A stretch of DNA of 19,690 nucleotides from Gammaproteobacteria bacterium (GTDB lineage Bacteria > Pseudomonadota > Gammaproteobacteria > Magnimaribacterales > AG-339-G14): assembly GCA_002689405.1 (NCBI GenBank), contig NZFZ01000042.1:1-19690 (forward strand), given 5' to 3'. Both the position numbers and the translations under genes were made by a program. Below are positions 14,980-19,690 of this stretch, piece after piece; position 1 is the stretch's first letter; every line of letters begins with the position of its first letter. The notes beneath the pieces are model-generated. The model had not been told where the DNA came from. It did not search any database and saw nothing but the letters and a program-made list of their open reading frames with translations.

Positions 14980-15603
14980 TTAAGATCTTATTCGTTCAAC
15001 AATGAGCCCAAAGAGCAATAAGAAAACAAAAAGAGCTAGCCTTAAATCAGTTATAAATGGAGTTTCGACAGGAATAGCTATGGTCTTGTCTAACGCCTCA
15101 ACTTTATATTCGTGTCTTTCATCAAAAACAGGATTCAACCCAATTTCAAACAAGTCCCTTCTGCTTCTGTATCTAAATATAGCAACTATGTCCCACTTCT
15201 CCATTCCTTGAGCGGCGACTATATCTAGTGCAGGATTTAAAACATTAGCAAAAAATACTGGATGCGAGGCTCTTTTAAACTGTTGTGGCCACATATATTC
15301 CATATAGTGCATCTGTAGATCTAATGAAGTTGCTCCCTCTCCAGTGGCTTCCATTGTTCGTGGTGATTCATTCCTATCTAGAAAGTTCACCATATAAAAG
15401 TCTTTGCCATCATCCTCACTCATGAACTTGAACGCGGTTTCCCATTGCTCAGAATCTCTTCTATCAGAATTACTTTCCTCGAAGATTTTTTTGTAGGTTT
15501 CAATCTCCTGATCTGTAAGAGGGCCGGATAAGTTCGTATACCAGAGAAAAAAAACTGTATAAATAACTACGATGGGAAGCCAAAGCTTAATATTGAATTT
15601 CAT
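14980..15603 (-). CDS. Unknown protein with N- and C-terminal membrane segments
   Basis: The 207-residue protein has one hydrophobic helix at each end (about 6-23 and 183-202) and a soluble domain between them. The soluble part has FYMVNFLDR (69-77), a HYMEYMWPQQFKRASHPVFFANV segment in the middle (99-121), and WDIVAIFRYRSRRDLFEI (137-154). This alternation of short strands and helices resembles the dimeric alpha/beta-barrel proteins of the DUF1330/antibiotic-monooxygenase fold, in which a VN-x-L strand and a W-D strand flank the cavity. I place it there only tentatively. The start is well supported: a very strong ribosome site, AAGGGGGTG, lies four bases before ATG 15603. It follows the FkbM methyltransferase gene by nine bases and precedes the TauD-type gene. 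Confidence 0.75.
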   Translation of the reverse strand: MKFNIKLWLPIVVIYTVFFLWYTNLSGPLTDQEIETYKKIFEESNSDRRDSEQWETAFKFMSEDDGKDFYMVNFLDRNESPRTMEATGEGATSLDLQMHYMEYMWPQQFKRASHPVFFANVLNPALDIVAAQGMEKWDIVAIFRYRSRRDLFEIGLNPVFDERHEYKVEALDKTIAIPVETPFITDLRLALFVFLLLFGLIVERIRS

Positions 15604-15612
15604 TACACCCCC

Positions 15613-16401
15613 TTAGTCTTTTAAAAACATTACCATTTTATGTCTTTTAGGTCTGCGATTTTTAAATTCTGCAATCGAAGTTTCTTTAAAGTTTGAATTG
15701 CTTCCTCCAGAAAAACTTTTTCCTAAAATATATGCTTTGCTGTAGCCGCAATCTTGTAAAATTTTTATTGAAGCCAGGCAGTTGGTTAAATTCCTTGTCA
15801 TCTCCATTTCCAAAGAAACTACTGGAGAATCAGAAATGAGAATTTCTTTAGCGCCTCTCAAGGCAGCTTCTTCATGACCTTCTATATCTATTTTTAAGTA
15901 AGATATTTTGCCTAAATTATTCTCAAACTTAAAATTGTCAAGTTTCTCAACCTCAAAGATCTCATTAGAATCTAAATCATCTGTAATTCTGCCTGAGCTA
16001 AGATTTCCCTTATCTACAAAAGCTTTTAAAGCTTCGTTTGTATCGGACAGCCCTAAATTAAGAGGCTTAACATTCTCCACTGATGAAGCATTAATCTCTA
16101 AAAGCTTAAAAACTTCTTTATTTGGTTCGAAAGAGAAAACCCTCTCGAAGATTCTTGAAAAGAATAATGAATGATTACCGATGTTAGCTCCTGCGTCTAT
16201 GCAAATCTTTTTATCTAATTGCATTGAAGAAAAAAACTTTTCTAGTGCGTAAAGCTCTCGTTTCTCAAACCACCCATCTAAAATGATTTTTTGGGTTATG
16301 TAATCATTTGCATAAGTAGCAATAGGTAAATTGATTAAAGAACTTTTCTTTGCAGCACGTTTTATTGCTCTTGAGAGAATAAATCTAATAAGTAGATTCA
16401 T
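15613..16401 (-). CDS. FkbM-family SAM-dependent methyltransferase
   Basis: The product is 262 residues. The Rossmann-fold methyltransferase motifs are visible: motif I IDAGANIGNHSLFFS (68-82), the acidic loop end FSFEPNKEVF (89-98), and the FkbM hallmark YLKIDIEGHEEAALRGA (168-184) followed by VSLEME. The FkbM family (PF05050) O-methylates sugars, polyketides or other small hydroxylated molecules; members are often near surface polysaccharide genes, but none is seen here. The basic N-terminus (FILSRAIKRAAKKS) could associate with the membrane. It starts 23 bases after the cytochrome b561 gene, with only a weak ribosome site, and precedes the two-TM unknown protein by nine bases. The substrate is unknown. 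Confidence 0.92.
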   Translation of the reverse strand: MNLLIRFILSRAIKRAAKKSSLINLPIATYANDYITQKIILDGWFEKRELYALEKFFSSMQLDKKICIDAGANIGNHSLFFSRIFERVFSFEPNKEVFKLLEINASSVENVKPLNLGLSDTNEALKAFVDKGNLSSGRITDDLDSNEIFEVEKLDNFKFENNLGKISYLKIDIEGHEEAALRGAKEILISDSPVVSLEMEMTRNLTNCLASIKILQDCGYSKAYILGKSFSGGSNSNFKETSIAEFKNRRPKRHKMVMFLKD

Positions 16402-16424
16402 GATGATTTCTAAGTTTCTTTTTC

Positions 16425-16970
16425 TTATTGTGCATTAGTTTTTGTTTGCCAAAATTTAAGCATCTTTAAAGTTGTATCGTCTTTTGCAAAAAAATGATGA
16501 TACAGAGCTGCACCAATGTGGATGATAATTAATAGTATGATTGCATTTGTACAAAACTCATGAAAACCTCTAATTAGATGAAAGGTGCTTTGATTGTGAA
16601 GTGCAAAAGCCAAATCAATACCAAAAACTATTATTGGATCTGACGCAAAGCTCGCCATAGATATTCCAGTTATTATGAGACCTGCCATAAGGAAATATAA
16701 AGAATAATGTCCTAATTTTGCAGAAACTACCTGCCAGGCAGGCATCGTTGATGGAAGTTTCGGCGCTCCATAAACATATCGTAATACTACTCTCAAGAGA
16801 AATAGAAAAGTAACGATCATGCCAGCTGTTGCATGATCAGCTCGTGATTCGAGCCTATCCCATAACTCCATATTGCCACCGAACTTTTGGGCGACGTTAA
16901 GATCCAACATGATAATGATTGCCATAAGCCAATGAATTATTTTCTGTGTCCTTAAGTAATCGATAGTCAT
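16425..16970 (-). CDS. Cytochrome b561-family membrane protein
   Basis: The 181-residue protein has four membrane helices (about 11-26, 48-66, 88-107 and 138-158). The four histidines expected to hold two b hemes are in place: H13 (IIHWLMA), H46 (RADHATAGM), H137 (RGFHEFC) and H151 (IIIHIGAALYHH). The layout matches the short bacterial CybB/YodB type that oxidises ubiquinol and passes electrons, in some cases to superoxide. It is the first gene of the long minus-strand run and is divergent from the photolyase gene, with only 54 bases between the two starts. It might supply or drain electrons for the membrane oxygenases downstream (inference). No good ribosome site is visible before the ATG. 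Confidence 0.93.
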   Translation of the reverse strand: MTIDYLRTQKIIHWLMAIIIMLDLNVAQKFGGNMELWDRLESRADHATAGMIVTFLFLLRVVLRYVYGAPKLPSTMPAWQVVSAKLGHYSLYFLMAGLIITGISMASFASDPIIVFGIDLAFALHNQSTFHLIRGFHEFCTNAIILLIIIHIGAALYHHFFAKDDTTLKMLKFWQTKTNAQ

Positions 16971-17024
16971 AAATTATTAATTAAAAAATCTTCTTATATT
17001 CATATGAGAATGCGTTGAGATCTT

Positions 17025-18458
17025 TTGAAGTATTCTAGTCCAGTGAATATTGTTTTGCTTCATAAAAATTTAAGAATTTCCGATAATTCTGCTTTGTATC
17101 ACGGATGTAAATCTGACAAATCTTTAGTCATATACTCATACGATAAAGGTTATTGGAGTAACAACGGAAGATCAGAAAGACAATTTCAATTTTGTCTTGA
17201 CTGTTTAGGTGAGTTAGATGAAAAACTCAATAAACTAAATAGAGATTTGTTCATCTTTGAGGGCGACCTTAATGAACTTGCTTTATGGATAGACAAAAAC
17301 TTTCCTCAGTCTAAGATTTTTTTGAATCAATCAACCGACATTCATTATCACAGAAATATTAAAGCGAAGTTCATTAGCAAGTTTGAAGACTCCGGTAGAT
17401 TGTATGAATTTGAAGATTTTGGAATTCAAACAGAAAATCATAACAGAGATGATTGGTCTTCTAATTGGCATAAAATAATGACTCAGAAGATATTGCCACC
17501 TCCACAAATTAACCATTCCTCAAAAGTTAAGCCCAAAGATTTATTAAATTTTAGAGCATTTAGAAAAAAGCTATCTTTTGCGGATTCAAAAATTAATAAA
17601 TATCAGCGTGGTGGCGAAGATCAAGCAAAAAAACTTCTTTCATCTTTTTTAGAAAAGCGAATGGATGGATATTCTATAAAAATGTCCAGTCCCGTTGAAG
17701 CTGAACATTCTTGTTCTAGATTATCTCCACACATATCGTTTGGAACAATATCATTAAGAACTATTTTTCAAGAAGTTCAGAAAAATATGAATAGCTCCAT
17801 TTTCAGGAAAGACCTCTACTCATTTAAAAAAAGACTTCACTGGCATTGTCATTTTATTCAAAAGCTTGAAACTGAGCCTGAATTAGAATTTAAATCCATG
17901 CATCCAATGTGTGACTCTTTGAGAGAGGAAGAGAATGATGAACTCATAGAGAAATGGATTGCAGGAGAAACTGGTTTTCCATTTTTAGACGCTTGCATGG
18001 TTTTCTTGAAAGAAAAAGGTTGGATTAATTTTAGAATGCGAGCAATGATTATGTCTTTTGCCTCTTATAACTTATGGCAGCCTTGGCAAAAAACTTCGCC
18101 TCGTCTTGCTGAACTTTTTGTAGATTACGAACCAGGCATACACATATGCCAAGTGCAAATGCAAAGCGGCGTAACGGGTATCAATCTCCCAAGAATATAT
18201 TCAGTCTTAAAACAAAGTAGCGACCAAGATCCATCTGCGAAGTGGATTAAAGGCCAAATTAATTCTTTAAAAAATATAAAGCCGAAAAACATTCACGAAG
18301 CAGAATTAAATGAGATCTATCATGAAAAAATAGTAGACCTTAAAGCTTCGGCAAAAAAAGCTCGAGAGACAATTTGGTCGGTAAGAAAAGGTTCTAACTT
18401 CAAGAAAATTGCTAAAGACGTTTACCTGAAACACGGCAGCAGACTCAGAAGAGCTTAG
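17025..18458 (+). CDS. Cryptochrome/photolyase family protein
   Basis: The 477-residue protein has an N-terminal alpha/beta antenna domain (about 5-130; VNIVLLHKNLRISDN at the start) and a C-terminal helical FAD domain (about 200-440). Flavin-domain landmarks are RLSPHISFGTISLR (232-245), RLHWHCHFIQKLE (270-282), TGFPFLDACM (316-325), NFRMRAMIMSFASYNLW (335-351) and DYEPGIH (367-373). The branch is the proteobacterial one with HWHCHF and QVQMQSG motifs, not the E. coli PhrB type. Aligned by eye to PhrB, H373 replaces Asn378 near the flavin N5 and V377 replaces the first tryptophan of the electron chain, while W354 matches the second. It may repair UV photoproducts or act as a light sensor. 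The start is TTG: in-frame ATGs at 17004 and 17010 are followed by a stop. It converges on the DUF2237 gene, three bases away. Confidence 0.9.
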   Translation: MKYSSPVNIVLLHKNLRISDNSALYHGCKSDKSLVIYSYDKGYWSNNGRSERQFQFCLDCLGELDEKLNKLNRDLFIFEGDLNELALWIDKNFPQSKIFLNQSTDIHYHRNIKAKFISKFEDSGRLYEFEDFGIQTENHNRDDWSSNWHKIMTQKILPPPQINHSSKVKPKDLLNFRAFRKKLSFADSKINKYQRGGEDQAKKLLSSFLEKRMDGYSIKMSSPVEAEHSCSRLSPHISFGTISLRTIFQEVQKNMNSSIFRKDLYSFKKRLHWHCHFIQKLETEPELEFKSMHPMCDSLREEENDELIEKWIAGETGFPFLDACMVFLKEKGWINFRMRAMIMSFASYNLWQPWQKTSPRLAELFVDYEPGIHICQVQMQSGVTGINLPRIYSVLKQSSDQDPSAKWIKGQINSLKNIKPKNIHEAELNEIYHEKIVDLKASAKKARETIWSVRKGSNFKKIAKDVYLKHGSRLRRA

Positions 18459-18461
18459 TCT

Positions 18462-18833
18462 TTAGTCTAAGTCAATTGCATATTTCTTAAGAATCTCTAA
18501 ATCAATAATTTTTACAGACTTTCTATTTGTTCTTCTTAAAAAGATTTTAGGGGCCTTATCGTTCTCATAAGCTTCTTTCCAACGTTCTGCACAAACGCAC
18601 CAGTGATCACCCTCCTTTAGACCTGGAAAATTAAATTCTTCTCTTGGCGTAGAAAGATCATTGCCTCTTGATTTAGAAAATTCTAGAAAATCATCTGTAA
18701 TGTATGCACAAACAACATGCAAGCCCTGATCCAAATTGTCAGTGTGACAAAATCCATCACGAAAAAATCCAGTAATAGGATTTGAACAACATTCTTCTAT
18801 TTCTTCTTCAAAAACATTGAATTGTTTTTCCAT
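18462..18833 (-). CDS. DUF2237 family protein
   Basis: The 123-residue protein matches the DUF2237 (PF09996) pattern almost end to end: NVFEEEIEECC, then NPITGFFRDGFCHTD, HVVCAYITDDFLEFSKSRGNDLSTP, FNFPGLKEGDHWCVCAERW and a charged tail. Conserved Cys and His residues (C14/C15, the Cys/His of GFCHTD, HVVC, and the WCVC pair) may bind a metal, but the function is unknown. The family is often found near photolyase genes in marine bacteria, as here. The stop is three bases from that of the convergent photolyase. The start lies one base after the stop of the upstream membrane-protein gene, so the two are translationally coupled. Confidence 0.93.
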   Translation of the reverse strand: MEKQFNVFEEEIEECCSNPITGFFRDGFCHTDNLDQGLHVVCAYITDDFLEFSKSRGNDLSTPREEFNFPGLKEGDHWCVCAERWKEAYENDKAPKIFLRRTNRKSVKIIDLEILKKYAIDLD

Positions 18834-18834
18834 T

Positions 18835-19221
18835 TTAGGTGACCACCAAAATTATAAGACAAAGCACTAAAGTGGATAAAGTAAGTATTACACTCAATAA
18901 GTGAAGATACTTAAAACTTTTATCTCTTCCATCATCCCTTGCTTTGTTTGTGGCCGGAACAATCCAATAAGAAATACTCATTAATAAAAAAGAAACAAAA
19001 AAAAGTATTTGAAGCGAAAGACGATCACCAATAACCGATAAGACTAAGCCTATGAGGCTAAGAACAGCCACATTTAAAAATAATTTTGGGAAAATAGCTC
19101 TTAAAAAAGGTCCAGCTTGTTCCTCAGAATACACTTTAAAAATAGTGGGAGCATTCAAAGCTGCTTGAAATAAAATCATTCCAGCCATTAGCCCTGCAAT
19201 AAAAATATATAAATTGTTCAT
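18835..19221 (-). CDS. DUF4149/TMEM205-like four-pass membrane protein
   Basis: The 128-residue integral membrane protein has four hydrophobic helices (about 4-24, 50-65, 70-88 and 104-126). The N-terminal helix and following loop (GMILFQAALNAPTIFKV, then EEQAGPFLRAIFPKLF) and the short polar segment with ATNKARDDG before the last helix fit the DUF4149/TMEM205-like family, which also has a small-residue-rich first helix and a Phe-Pro-x-hydrophobic motif. Function is unknown. It begins four bases after the stop of the Nmad3-like gene and ends one base before the DUF2237 start, so the three genes form one tight operon. Confidence 0.75.
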   Translation of the reverse strand: MNNLYIFIAGLMAGMILFQAALNAPTIFKVYSEEQAGPFLRAIFPKLFLNVAVLSLIGLVLSVIGDRLSLQILFFVSFLLMSISYWIVPATNKARDDGRDKSFKYLHLLSVILTLSTLVLCLIILVVT

Positions 19222-19225
19222 AAAA

Positions 19226-19690
19226 TTATTCTTCTGTCAGTGATTTTGCCCATAAAGAAACACTTGGAACTTCTTGGGCGTCGAAAATAAATTCTTGGCC
19301 AGGACCAATATTTGTATCGACTAAAAGTTTTCTATTGTCTTTCCATTTTAGACGGTTTAAAAAAATTTTACTCTTCTTCTTAGCAGGATTAGCAAAATAT
19401 TTCTTGGGAAACTGCCACATAGATTTCGTATGGTTAGGAGCGCTAAGCACTAGTTTTTTAGAAAATTTTTTAAATAAGCCAAAATTTTTTCTTGATACAT
19501 AAATTGTATTGTTTTTATATTTTCGATATTTTGGATCGTGTGGATGTGAAAGATTATTTTTTTTTAAAAAATTTGAAATCTCTTTATCACCTTCCAAGAT
19601 TTCTTCAATTTGTAACCAACCAAAAATTTTATGGATATCAATTTTTGGATTTTCTGTTTTTTTAAACCAGCCAAAAAATAAAAAAAGATC
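19226..19690 (-). CDS. Nmad3-like protein (N-terminus cut by window)
   Basis: The minus-strand reading frame is open from the window edge, so the N-terminal part is missing; 154 C-terminal residues are visible (the last codon reads from base 19690). Segments read LFFGWFKKTE, HKIFGWLQIEEIL, LSHPHDPKY, NNTIYVSRKNFGLF, LVLSAPNHTKSMWQFPKKYF and GPGQEFIFD. This order of FFGWF, FGWLQ, HPH, NNT-x-YV, S-x-W-x-x-P and GQEF blocks matches my recollection of the nucleotide modification associated domain 3 family, predicted to act on modified bases or in related DNA/RNA biology; no enzyme activity is established. The first ATG-like start inside the window (TTG 19597) lies within the conserved block and is not the real start. 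It heads the operon with the DUF4149-like and DUF2237 genes. Confidence 0.68.
   Translation of the reverse strand, partial: DLFLFFGWFKKTENPKIDIHKIFGWLQIEEILEGDKEISNFLKKNNLSHPHDPKYRKYKNNTIYVSRKNFGLFKKFSKKLVLSAPNHTKSMWQFPKKYFANPAKKKSKIFLNRLKWKDNRKLLVDTNIGPGQEFIFDAQEVPSVSLWAKSLTEE

Noticed and set aside
18453..18471. CTTAG/CTAAG inverted repeat between the convergent photolyase and DUF2237 genes as a terminator
   Set aside because: Only a five-base AT-rich stem with an eight-base loop and no T-run, too weak to call.
1..19690. Mobile element, CRISPR, tRNA/rRNA or phage defence island
   Set aside because: I saw no transposase, integrase, spaced direct repeats, tRNA-like cloverleaf or known defence protein, and base composition looks even throughout.

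Overview
The window is about 19.7 kb of AT-rich bacterial DNA with tightly packed genes, many small intergenic gaps and standard stop codons (TGA is used as a stop). The gene content is a hybrid kinase with c-di-GMP enzymes, a TonB-domain protein, flavin and non-heme-iron oxygenases, cytochrome b561, a photolyase/cryptochrome and DUF2237. This fits a small-genome, sunlit-ocean gammaproteobacterium of the SAR86 kind. That placement is an inference from style and content; there is no rRNA or marker gene to confirm it. I saw no tRNA, rRNA, CRISPR array, insertion sequence or phage gene.

Region 1 (1-6774) is a signalling block. It opens with the 5' part of a two-CBS-domain protein (minus strand), divergent from a small secreted TonB-C-terminal-domain protein. 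Directly downstream of the latter is a 997-residue membrane hybrid histidine kinase with two receiver domains. Converging on it from the minus strand, with the two stop codons overlapping in one TTAA, is a three-gene operon: a PAS-like/EAL c-di-GMP phosphodiesterase, a protein with a histidine-phosphoacceptor helix pair plus receiver plus GGDEF domain, and a lone CheY/DivK-type receiver. Together they look like a phosphorelay that controls c-di-GMP synthesis and breakdown.

Region 2 (6761-16970) is a long run of minus-strand genes with gaps of a few to about 60 bases. In transcription order: cytochrome b561, FkbM methyltransferase, an unknown protein with a membrane segment at each end, TauD/TfdA-type 2-oxoglutarate dioxygenase, VOC-family protein, alkylglycerol-monooxygenase-like di-iron membrane enzyme, Baeyer-Villiger-type flavin monooxygenase, MAPEG protein, unknown multi-pass membrane protein, YdjA-like nitroreductase, alpha/beta hydrolase, isoprenylcysteine-methyltransferase-like membrane protein, and a small one-pass membrane protein. 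The core (about 8.0-14.9 kb) is rich in oxygenases and membrane-associated enzymes. It could be a pathway for oxidative breakdown of a hydrophobic ether, ketone or lipid; substrate and pathway are inference.

Region 3 (17025-19690) has a plus-strand photolyase/cryptochrome, divergent from cytochrome b561. It converges on a minus-strand trio of an Nmad3-like protein (cut by the window end), a four-pass TMEM205/DUF4149-like membrane protein and a DUF2237 protein.

The observations most worth following are the AGMO-like/BVMO/TauD gene run, the kinase-like phosphoacceptor domain without ATPase fused to a diguanylate cyclase lacking its inhibitory site, and the photolyase-family protein with unusual residues near the flavin.
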